A DNA stretch of 10,865 bases. Origin: an uncultured Oscillospiraceae bacterium (GTDB lineage Bacteria > Bacillota > Clostridia > Oscillospirales > Oscillospiraceae). A program made the position numbers and the translations under genes. The notes beneath the pieces are model-generated. The model did not search any database. It saw nothing but the letters and a program-made list of their open reading frames with translations, and had not been told where the DNA came from. The stretch is from contig CAKUNB010000047.1 in NCBI GenBank assembly GCA_934668285.1, positions 1 to 10,865 of the forward strand. Reading direction: 5' to 3'. Shown here piece after piece: positions 1 through 7,913 of this stretch; position 1 is the stretch's first letter; each line of letters starts with the position of its first letter.

Positions 1-361
1 CCTGCATCCAACCGGCGGCCAGATAGACGGCGGTGAAGAGAATTGCCGCGCAGCCTGCCGCCGTGCGGGCAATCCTGCCCCAGCCGCGCCGCGAAATGCG
101 GCAGATCAGCCGCGCCGCGCCCTCAATGATGAGCCAGAACACCGCCAGATGGATAAAGCAGATGATCGCGTTGATATAGCCCATCGTCAGCGACAGCACC
201 AGCGCCAGCAGGAGCGTCAGCCCGATGCCGAACAGGACGCGCCGCCAGCGCTTCCCACCGGCCAGCGCCTCAATAAATGAGAGCCGCGAAAGCCGGTTTG
301 CAATATAAAAGAAGCATCCGCCTGCGCAAAGCAGCGCGAGTGCAGAAATCAGAATCCACAT
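1..361 (-). CDS. Partial membrane protein, probable N-terminus of a membrane-anchored metallophosphoesterase
   Basis: Reading leftward from an ATG at 361-359, the frame stays open to the window edge, giving about 120 residues with no stop. The product starts with a hydrophobic segment (residues about 2-20, containing ILISALALLCAGG). A basic loop follows (KRWRR near residue 38), then a second membrane segment (GIGLTLLLALVLSLTMGYI), a third (IICFIHLAVFWLII), a basic stretch with several arginines, and a fourth (AAILFTAVYLAAGW). Clostridial metallophosphoesterases often begin with a similar multi-helix region, including an 'H-L-A-x-F-W' segment, before the catalytic domain. That domain would lie outside the window, so no metal-binding motif can be seen here and the family call is an inference. 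A near-consensus promoter sits upstream at 396-424; the ribosome binding site is weak. It could instead be an unrelated integral membrane protein. Confidence 0.55.
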   Translation of the reverse strand, partial: MWILISALALLCAGGCFFYIANRLSRLSFIEALAGGKRWRRVLFGIGLTLLLALVLSLTMGYINAIICFIHLAVFWLIIEGAARLICRISRRGWGRIARTAAGCAAILFTAVYLAAGWMQ

Positions 362-395
362 AGAAAGAACCAGTCCTGTTTTGTGTTTGTTAGAT

Positions 396-424
396 ATGAT
401 AATACACCCGTGCTGTGTTGTCAA
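396..424 (-). promoter_or_regulatory. Sigma-A type promoter for the leftward membrane protein gene
   Basis: On the minus strand a perfect TTGACA (424-419) is followed by exactly 17 bases and then TATCAT (401-396), five of six matches to TATAAT. Transcription would start near 389, leaving a leader of roughly 28 bases before the ATG at 361. It stands back to back with the rightward promoter at 436-464. Confidence 0.7.
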
Positions 425-435
425 TACAAAAGCCC

Positions 436-464
436 TTTTCAAATCGGGGAAACTATGCTATAAT
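436..464 (+). promoter_or_regulatory. Extended -10 promoter for the lipoprotein gene
   Basis: A perfect TATAAT (459-464) is preceded by TG one base upstream (456-457), giving an extended -10. A partial -35 (TTTTCA, 436-441, four of six matches) lies 17 bases upstream. The start site would be near 471, so the leader would be about 65 bases before the ATG at 538. The -35 boxes of this promoter and of the leftward one are only 11 bases apart (425-435), so polymerase binding at one may affect the other. Confidence 0.7.
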
Positions 465-491
465 ACTACCCGAAAGGGAACGATTTTTTAC

Positions 492-511
492 CTGCCGCGC
501 GAAACCGGCAG
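492..511 (+). promoter_or_regulatory. Stem-loop in the leader of the lipoprotein mRNA
   Basis: CTGCCG (492-497) and CGGCAG (506-511) are perfect inverted repeats around an 8-base loop, followed within three bases by a short T run (515-518). The structure lies between the predicted transcription start and the ribosome binding site at 525-529. The T tract is too short for a convincing terminator. It may be a leader structure affecting translation or stability, or chance in G+C-rich DNA. Confidence 0.3.
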
Positions 512-537
512 TGATTTTCTCAAAAGGAGCGAACGTG

Positions 538-1329
538 ATGAAAAAGCTGATTTGTTTTGCGGCGGCGCTGGTGCTGCTGCTTGCCCTGTCCGCCTGCGCG
601 CGCAACGAGCCGCTGCCAACGGAGGCACCTGACCCGACCGTAACCGCCGCGCCGACGGAGCCGGAGACGGAGCAACCCTCCGAGCCTGCCACAACCACGC
701 CGACGGAGCCGACCACGGAGCAGCCGGAGACGGTCGTCTGCGCAGTGTCCGACAAGCGCGGCACGCTGTTCAAAAACAGTTCGGGCGAGACGTGGCTCAG
801 CGTCTGCGTGACCGTGCGCAACGACGGCACCGGACCGGTCAGCCTGCCGCTGATGGAGCTGACGGCCTCCCGAGACGGCGCGGCGCTGAAGACTTTCTCC
901 GGCCTGACGGCCTATCCGAATGTGATCGCGGCAGGGGAGAGCGCCTGCTATTATGACGAGGCGCGGGTGGACACGGACGCGACCGGCGCGGCGGAGCTGG
1001 CCTTTACGCTTGCGCCGGAGGCCGCGGCGGAGACTGACGTCGTGCGCTATACGGTGATGGAAGTCCAGCTGCGCGATTCCGTCTACGGCGGCCTGACCCT
1101 GACCGGCAAGGTCAAGAATGAGACCGACGAGGACAGCAAGGGCATGGTCTGCGTCGCGTCGATCCTCTACGACGAGAGCGGCACGGTGATCGGCGTGCTG
1201 TACGCCTACCTGCCGGACAAGCTCGCCGCAGGCAAGACCGTGAGCTTCACGCTCGACAGCTTCATGCTCCCCGCCGAAGCCACCGCCGCCACCGTCGCCG
1301 ACATCCAGACCTTCGCCTACCCTGCATAA
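538..1329 (+). CDS. Secreted lipoprotein with T/P/E linker and FxLYD-like C-terminal domain
   Basis: The 263-residue product begins MKK followed by a hydrophobic stretch and a lipobox LSAC, with the lipidated cysteine at residue 20. It should be exported by Sec, processed by signal peptidase II and anchored on the outer face of the membrane. Residues about 24-62 form a Thr/Pro/Glu-rich spacer. The rest is predicted beta-rich. Its second half (about residues 180-250, 'GKVKNETDEDSKGMVCVASI' then a 'YDESGTVIGV' segment) resembles FxLYD-type domains of Firmicutes surface proteins; this is a pattern-level match only. The ATG at 538 is chosen because AGGAG (525-529) lies 8 bases upstream and the signal peptide begins there. 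The open frame extends back to 415, but that extension overlaps the promoter. GTG at 535 is a less well spaced alternative. The function is unknown. Confidence 0.88.
   Translation: MKKLICFAAALVLLLALSACARNEPLPTEAPDPTVTAAPTEPETEQPSEPATTTPTEPTTEQPETVVCAVSDKRGTLFKNSSGETWLSVCVTVRNDGTGPVSLPLMELTASRDGAALKTFSGLTAYPNVIAAGESACYYDEARVDTDATGAAELAFTLAPEAAAETDVVRYTVMEVQLRDSVYGGLTLTGKVKNETDEDSKGMVCVASILYDESGTVIGVLYAYLPDKLAAGKTVSFTLDSFMLPAEATAATVADIQTFAYPA
610..735 (+). repeat. Imperfect repeats encoding the Thr/Pro/Glu linker
   Basis: This stretch of the lipoprotein gene is built from reshuffled 'acggagcc/ggagacgg' units. The 13-base unit GCCGACGGAGCCG occurs exactly at 651-663 and again at 699-711, 48 bases apart. 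Such linker repeats can change length by slippage or recombination. The repeats are coding and keep the frame. Confidence 0.6.
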
Positions 1330-1350
1330 AGAGATAGAAAACGAGATTGC

Positions 1351-1361
1351 ACGTTCAACGT
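1351..1361. promoter_or_regulatory. Small palindrome upstream of the HTH-protease gene, possible operator
   Basis: ACGTTCAACGT is a perfect inverted repeat (5-base arms, one central base) in the 84-base gap between the lipoprotein and the HTH-protease gene. XRE-type regulators often bind short palindromes upstream of their own genes. No well-spaced promoter is evident next to it; only a TTTAAT (1381-1386) resembles a -10. Its role as an operator is speculative. No terminator hairpin is visible in this gap, so read-through from the lipoprotein gene is possible. Confidence 0.2.
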
Positions 1362-1413
1362 TGTAATTTTACGCAGAGGATTTAATAGAGATGATGAAAA
1401 GGGAGGGGCTTTT

Positions 1414-2880
1414 GTGACATTTGGTGAGAAAATTCGAGCCTTGCGGGAGGTCAACAACTTATCACAAGAAGAACTGTCGAAAGAAATTGGTACTGATGTA
1501 CATACGATCGCGGATTGGGAGTCGGATGCTGCCGTTCCCAACGTGATCGAGCTTTCACGGTTGTGCAGCATCTTTTCAGTTTCTGCGGATAAGTTGATCG
1601 CTAATGCAGCGTCGGAGCATACGGAAACGCGCGTAAACAAGGAGCCTGTCGAAGAATCTCAAAGTGTGCCGATGGTGAAAGCGAACCCGAAACGACTGAA
1701 GATTTTACTTGCGGTCATTTTGTTGGCAGTATGCGTTGCGATTGCCCTTACTGTATTCTTTTTAACACGGAAAACAGAATCTGCTGACAATGTAGCATCC
1801 GAAACAGAAGTGACAGAAAAACTGGTTTTCTCGGAAGATACTGACGCAATCGATGCTGCGGATGCGTCCGTTGTGACGGTTTTCTGTTATGACATGGACG
1901 AAGAATTAACGGCGACCGGAAGCGGATTTGTCGCGTTTGACGGCCAGACTGTGGTGACGAATTACCACGTGATGAAATCCGCTTACACGTGTAAGATCAC
2001 GACCAATCAAGATGTATCTTATGAGGTGACCGGAATTCTTGCGTTTTCAAAGGAACGGGACATCGCAATTCTGAAGCTCGAAAAGGACACTGAGCTGGAG
2101 CCGTTGACGTTTGGAAGCTCTGATGGCCTTAAAAAGGGTGCGCATATTCTTGCGATTGGCAGTCCACTGGGGATAAAGAATACCGTATCGACAGGCGTGG
2201 TAAGCGGAAGGCCGACGATTGATGGCATTGAGGTTTTGCAATTTACGGCACCGATTTCCGAGGGAAGCAGCGGCGGAGCGCTGTTCGACGAAGATGGAAA
2301 TGTGGTTGGCGTCACGTTTGCTTCATACGTGGATGGGCAGAATCTGAATTTAGCGATTCCGATTGAACTGGTGAGCAAAACAAAGGAAGCGGCTAGGACG
2401 GAATGGGCAGTTTCAAAAATCTATAGCAATGAACATCCGTATGCGAAAATACTTGAAAAATATAAGGATGCGGAGAAGGTCACAATTGGCGAGCTGATTC
2501 GCAACCCACAACGTTATTCGGGAAAAGTGGTAAAGCTATACGGATATCTCTCTAGTATATACATTGTTGAAAATGAGTACTATAAGTTCGATACGAAGAA
2601 TCTGAAAGAGTATACAGAATATTTATTCATTGCAGAGGAAAATGCGGTTACTGGTAACGGTGAGTATGATCATGACTTGTTTTACGAATTGGCAAGAAGA
2701 ACCGGAGAATTACGGTCAATCATGATTATGAACATAATGCGCAATGAAAATAATAATTATCTTGTAACAGACGATGTCGGTGAACTGGTTTGTTGCGTGG
2801 GAGAGTTTGAGTATTATACGAGCGAGGATGTTCCCGGACTTGCAACGTTTTCGGCAGATGTGATATTTAATCCAGATTGA
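1414..2880 (+). CDS. Membrane-tethered XRE-type HTH / trypsin-like (HtrA-type) serine protease fusion
   Basis: The 488-residue protein has four parts. Residues 1-62 form an XRE/Cro-C1 helix-turn-helix (LREVNNLSQEELSKE, then an 'IADWESD...P' recognition-helix region). Residues 96-118 form one transmembrane helix preceded by KRLK, so the N-terminus should be cytoplasmic and the rest outside. Residues about 145-325 form a chymotrypsin-fold S1C protease with an apparently complete triad: H185 in TNYHVMKS, D216 in RDIAILKLE, S286 in EGSSGGALFD. No PDZ domain follows. Instead residues about 355-480 begin with 'ELIRNPQRYSGKVVKLYGYL', resembling tRNA_anti-like OB folds. The GTG start is supported by GGGAGGGG at 1401-1408. 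G+C is markedly lower than in the flanking genes, suggesting transfer. It may act as an envelope protease, or as a sensor linking external proteolysis or stress to DNA binding; no substrate can be named. Confidence 0.88.
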   Translation: MTFGEKIRALREVNNLSQEELSKEIGTDVHTIADWESDAAVPNVIELSRLCSIFSVSADKLIANAASEHTETRVNKEPVEESQSVPMVKANPKRLKILLAVILLAVCVAIALTVFFLTRKTESADNVASETEVTEKLVFSEDTDAIDAADASVVTVFCYDMDEELTATGSGFVAFDGQTVVTNYHVMKSAYTCKITTNQDVSYEVTGILAFSKERDIAILKLEKDTELEPLTFGSSDGLKKGAHILAIGSPLGIKNTVSTGVVSGRPTIDGIEVLQFTAPISEGSSGGALFDEDGNVVGVTFASYVDGQNLNLAIPIELVSKTKEAARTEWAVSKIYSNEHPYAKILEKYKDAEKVTIGELIRNPQRYSGKVVKLYGYLSSIYIVENEYYKFDTKNLKEYTEYLFIAEENAVTGNGEYDHDLFYELARRTGELRSIMIMNIMRNENNNYLVTDDVGELVCCVGEFEYYTSEDVPGLATFSADVIFNPD

Positions 2881-2945
2881 CGGTTTATAAACTAGAAATC
2901 GAAAAGATAACGATTGCTGTTAACAGTTAGAAAGGAGGCGCACTC
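2881..2945 (+). promoter_or_regulatory. 65-base gap before murI with three small inverted repeats and a strong RBS
   Basis: The gap holds GTTTATAAAC (2883-2892), AATCG...CGATT (2897-2901 with 2911-2915) and CTGTTAACAG (2917-2926), all perfect but short. None is followed by a T run that would make a terminator, and no well-spaced -35/-10 pair was found. AAAGGAGG (2931-2938) is a strong ribosome binding site 7 bases before the murI ATG. Any regulatory role of the repeats is unproven. Confidence 0.3.
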
Positions 2946-3710
2946 ATGCGTCTTAGTCCGATCGCCGTGTTTGATTCCGGCGTGGGCGGCATCAGCGTCC
3001 TGCGTGCGCTGCGGCGAGAGCTGCCGCAGGAGAATTTTTACTATTTCGGCGACTCGGCCAACGCGCCCTACGGTTCGCGCCCGACCGAGGAGATCCGCCG
3101 CCTGACGATGGACCATGCCGACCGGCTGCTGGCGCGGTCCAAGGCGTTGGTTTTGGCCTGCAACACGGCGACCTCCGCCGCCATCGACGAGCTGCGGCAG
3201 CACTATCCCGACCGCATCATCATCGGCATCGAGCCTGCGCTCAAGCCTGCACTGCGTGCCTTTCCCGGCGGGCGCATCGTCGTGATGGCGACGGAGGCGA
3301 CGCTGCGCGAACGGAAATTTGCCGCGCTTATGGCGCAGTATGCCGAGGATTGCGATATCGTTAAATGTCCCTGCCCTGATCTTGTGGCCTTCGTCGAGCG
3401 CGGCGAGCTGCACGGGGCGGCGCTGGAGCGGGTGCTGCGCGAGGAGCTGGCTCCCGCGCTGACGCCGCCGCCCGATGCCGTGGTGCTCGGCTGCACGCAT
3501 TTTCCGTTTTTGCAGGACGCGATCCGCAACGTGGCCGGAGGCGAGCTGCGCTTTTTCGACGGCGCGGAGGGAACGGCACGGGAAACGCGCCGCCGCCTGA
3601 CCGAGGTGGGTCTGCTCCTGCCGGAGGAACGAGAAGGCCGCATTACCCTCGAAAACAGCTCTGATGACCGCAAGCTGATCGACTTGGAGCGGCGGCTTTT
3701 GGACGCGTAA
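2946..3710 (+). CDS. murI: Glutamate racemase
   Basis: This cytoplasmic enzyme interconverts L- and D-glutamate without a cofactor and supplies D-Glu for peptidoglycan precursors (added by MurD). The 254-residue protein has the family hallmarks. An N-terminal 'AVFDSGVGGISVLRAL' (Asp10, Ser11) is followed by 'YFGDSANAPYGSR' (residues 33-45). The first catalytic cysteine, C72, is in ACNTATSAA and the second, C183, with H185, is in LGCTHFPFL. 'ATEATLRERKF' near residue 115-125 matches the clostridial form of the family. Length is normal. The start is fixed by AAAGGAGG 7 bases upstream. It is the last rightward gene, converges with the leftward HAD gene, and shares the terminator between them. 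Base composition returns to G+C-rich, unlike the protease gene just upstream. Confidence 0.97.
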   Translation: MRLSPIAVFDSGVGGISVLRALRRELPQENFYYFGDSANAPYGSRPTEEIRRLTMDHADRLLARSKALVLACNTATSAAIDELRQHYPDRIIIGIEPALKPALRAFPGGRIVVMATEATLRERKFAALMAQYAEDCDIVKCPCPDLVAFVERGELHGAALERVLREELAPALTPPPDAVVLGCTHFPFLQDAIRNVAGGELRFFDGAEGTARETRRRLTEVGLLLPEEREGRITLENSSDDRKLIDLERRLLDA

Positions 3711-3725
3711 AAAAGTATAATAACA

Positions 3726-3760
3726 GCGGAGACGGTGGAAACACCATCTCCGCAATTTTT
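3726..3760. terminator. Rho-independent terminator between convergent murI and HAD genes
   Basis: A 12-base-pair stem (3726-3737 with 3742-3753, one C-A mismatch) closes on a GAAA tetraloop and is followed by TTTTT at 3756-3760, a good terminator for murI. On the minus strand a T6 (3714-3709) lies 11 bases beyond the stem, so leftward termination of the HAD operon is possible but weaker. The T run overlaps the HAD stop codon (3761-3759). Confidence 0.85.
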
Positions 3761-4550
3761 ATTGCAGTACGCCGAAATGCTTCAAGGCGTTGACAAGACC
3801 GTCGTCGTCGCAGTCGTCGGTGATGTAGTCGGCGGCGGCCTTGGTGTCCGGTGCGGCGTTGCCCATGGCAACGCCGATTCCGGCGGCCTGCAGCATCTCG
3901 TTGTCGTTTTCCGAGTCGCCGAAGGCGATGCACTCCTCCGGCAGAATGCCGTACTGCTTCAGAACGCCGAGCATGGCGCGGCGCTTGCCGCCCTCTTTCG
4001 AAATCACGTCCTGCCCCAGCGGGTACCATTCCGTAATGACGCAGCTCGGGGCCAGCGTTTCGATTTCCTGCACGCGCTCTCGCCGCTGAAAGAGGACGAT
4101 TTTATAGATCGGCAGCTCCAGCATCGGGCGCACGGGCGCGAGCCTCGGCGGGCGCGTGTGAATCGCGGCCAGCGCCTCCTCGGTGCGGGCGTCGAGATGG
4201 CTCAGGACGCTCTGCTCCGCGCCGACCACCCAGCAGGCGCAGCCGGTGCGCTCGGCCCAATCCAGAATGGCGGCGGCATCCGCATAGGGGATCGATTTGG
4301 CGTAGAGCAGCGTCCCGTCGGCGCTGTAGGCATCCTGCCCGTTGTCGGTGAGGTAGCCGACGAATTCCAGCCCGTCGAGCAGGTGCTCCGATGCAATCTC
4401 AAAGCGGGAGCGCCCCGTTGCGACGAAGCACAGAACGCCCGCTTTCCGCAGCGCGGCCAGCGCCTGCTTGGCCGACTCGGGGCAGACCTTTGTTTTCAGC
4501 GACACCAGCGTGCCGTCAATGTCAAAAAATGCAGCTTTTATCTTTCTCAT
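3759..4550 (-). CDS. Cof-type HAD-superfamily phosphatase (HAD-IIB)
   Basis: The 263-residue cytoplasmic protein has all four HAD motifs. Motif I is FFDIDGT with nucleophile D10 and D12; motif II is VATGRS (T45); the motif III lysine is in 'KEGGKRRAML' (probably K189); motif IV is AFGDSENDNEML (D212, D216). The large insertion between motifs II and III is the C2 cap of the Cof/YidA group. These enzymes are Mg-dependent and dephosphorylate sugar phosphates, nucleotides or coenzyme precursors; the sequence does not show which. The ATG at 4550 has AGGAG (4560-4556) 5 bases upstream, and that site overlaps the end of the clpE-like gene. Only 11 bases separate the two genes, so it is the last gene of the leftward operon. 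Its stop codon lies at the shared terminator. Confidence 0.93.
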   Translation of the reverse strand: MRKIKAAFFDIDGTLVSLKTKVCPESAKQALAALRKAGVLCFVATGRSRFEIASEHLLDGLEFVGYLTDNGQDAYSADGTLLYAKSIPYADAAAILDWAERTGCACWVVGAEQSVLSHLDARTEEALAAIHTRPPRLAPVRPMLELPIYKIVLFQRRERVQEIETLAPSCVITEWYPLGQDVISKEGGKRRAMLGVLKQYGILPEECIAFGDSENDNEMLQAAGIGVAMGNAAPDTKAAADYITDDCDDDGLVNALKHFGVLQ

Positions 4551-4561
4551 GGCGGCTCCTG

Positions 4562-6829
<2,268 letters not shown>

Positions 6830-6854
6830 TTGGGATACCTCCTAACAGGGAAAA

Positions 6855-7913
6855 TCAGGGAATCCACCGCGCGGCAGTCCGAGCGTTGATGCACCAGACG
6901 GTGCCGTCTTCTCGGAGGCAGAAGCCTTCGGCCTCTGTCTGGCCGCACAGCCGGAAATCGCGCGTGTAAACGCGCAGAGAAGCTTCAAATTGCAGGGCGA
7001 GATACTCGCCGCAAAGCGCCGCGCCCGTCGGCTCGGTCTCGACCGTGACGGCTGCAAGCAGTGCACCGTCCGCGTCATAGAGCTGCACCGTGTCGTCCTT
7101 TGCCGTCAGCAGGGCGTTTTCCCCCTGCGCCAGCAGGCGGCTGTCCGGCAGGGTGAGCAGCGGCGTGCCATCCGTGCGGTAGAGCGAGACGCCCTCGCTG
7201 CCCGCGACGTAGAGCGCTTCCCCGGACAGGAAGCCGCAGGCATACGGCATGCCGTCCAGCGGCCAAGTCAGCGGCGCGTCCTCGGAATCGCACCGGTAGA
7301 GGCAAAGCGTGCTTTCAAAGGCAAGGCCGCGTTCGCCCAGCGCCGTGACCGCCGCGAGAGAGGCGTCCGGCGAGAGCGCGCAGGTGTTCAGAAAGGCGGT
7401 TTTTGCGCGGTAGCGAAAGCGCAGCGCACCGGTCGGGTCGTAGACCTCCAATACGGCGCGGCAATCTGCCGTATCGAACAGCAGCGCATAGCCGCCATTT
7501 TCTGCAACGGCTGCGTCGAACAGCGCCCCGTCCGCCGCCAAGGGCTGCGGGGTCTCGCGCAGCAGGGCGAAGCTCCGCCCCGCCTCGTCAAAGACCAGCA
7601 GCTGCTCCCCGCTGCGCCGGAAGCGCGGCGCGGAAAAATCGGCGGGATATTCTGCGGCGGACCCGTCCGCCGCGTAGCGCCAAAGCGCCGTCTCACCGGC
7701 ACAGAACAGTGCGTCGCCCTGCGCGGTAAACGCGCCGTCTGCAACGGAAAAGCTGACCGGCGCGGCGAACCAGCGCTGCACGGGGTCGAGCAGGGGCGTG
7801 GTCAGCGCCAATACGATCAAAAATCCAAGAAAAATGAATAGAAAGGCCAAGCCGAAGCGAAGCCAGGGGCGGTTTCTCTCTGTCTGCGCCGTGCGATGCA
7901 CGTTAGCGGACAT
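6855..7913 (-). CDS. One-pass membrane protein with probable extracytoplasmic beta-propeller (DUF5711-like), function unknown
   Basis: The 352-residue product has a short basic cytoplasmic N-terminus, one transmembrane helix (about residues 17-39, 'FGLAFLFIFLGFLIVLAL') and a long C-terminal part that should lie outside. That part is made of repeated short strands of the type 'x-L-x-V-Y-D-x-x-G-x-L', for example VLEVYDPTGAL, VSLYRTDGTPL, VQLYDADGALL and LRVYTRDFRL. This is typical of WD40/PQQ-like propellers and resembles clostridial DUF5711 proteins; the family match is tentative. The ATG at 7913 is preferred over an in-frame ATG at 7937 because AAAGGAAG (7927-7920) lies 6 bases upstream of it and the upstream one has no ribosome site. 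The start overlaps the end of truA by 11 bases, suggesting translational coupling. Confidence 0.82.
   Translation of the reverse strand: MSANVHRTAQTERNRPWLRFGLAFLFIFLGFLIVLALTTPLLDPVQRWFAAPVSFSVADGAFTAQGDALFCAGETALWRYAADGSAAEYPADFSAPRFRRSGEQLLVFDEAGRSFALLRETPQPLAADGALFDAAVAENGGYALLFDTADCRAVLEVYDPTGALRFRYRAKTAFLNTCALSPDASLAAVTALGERGLAFESTLCLYRCDSEDAPLTWPLDGMPYACGFLSGEALYVAGSEGVSLYRTDGTPLLTLPDSRLLAQGENALLTAKDDTVQLYDADGALLAAVTVETEPTGAALCGEYLALQFEASLRVYTRDFRLCGQTEAEGFCLREDGTVWCINARTAARWIP

Noticed and set aside
471..489. CCC-GAAA-GGG hairpin followed by TTTTTT as a terminator
   Set aside because: The stem is only three pairs and sits at the predicted transcription start, so it cannot end an upstream transcript meaningfully.
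415..537. N-terminal extension of the lipoprotein from an ATG at 415
   Set aside because: It would place the promoter -10 and the RBS inside the coding region and put 41 residues in front of a perfect lipoprotein signal peptide.
610..735. Repeats as a possible CRISPR or tandem-repeat array
   Set aside because: The units are short, irregular and in frame within a coding Thr/Pro/Glu linker; there are no spacers of constant length.
2892..3755. Leftward open frame of 287 codons opposite murI
   Set aside because: murI is unmistakable on the other strand; this translation is rich in Arg, His and Gln and crosses the terminator.
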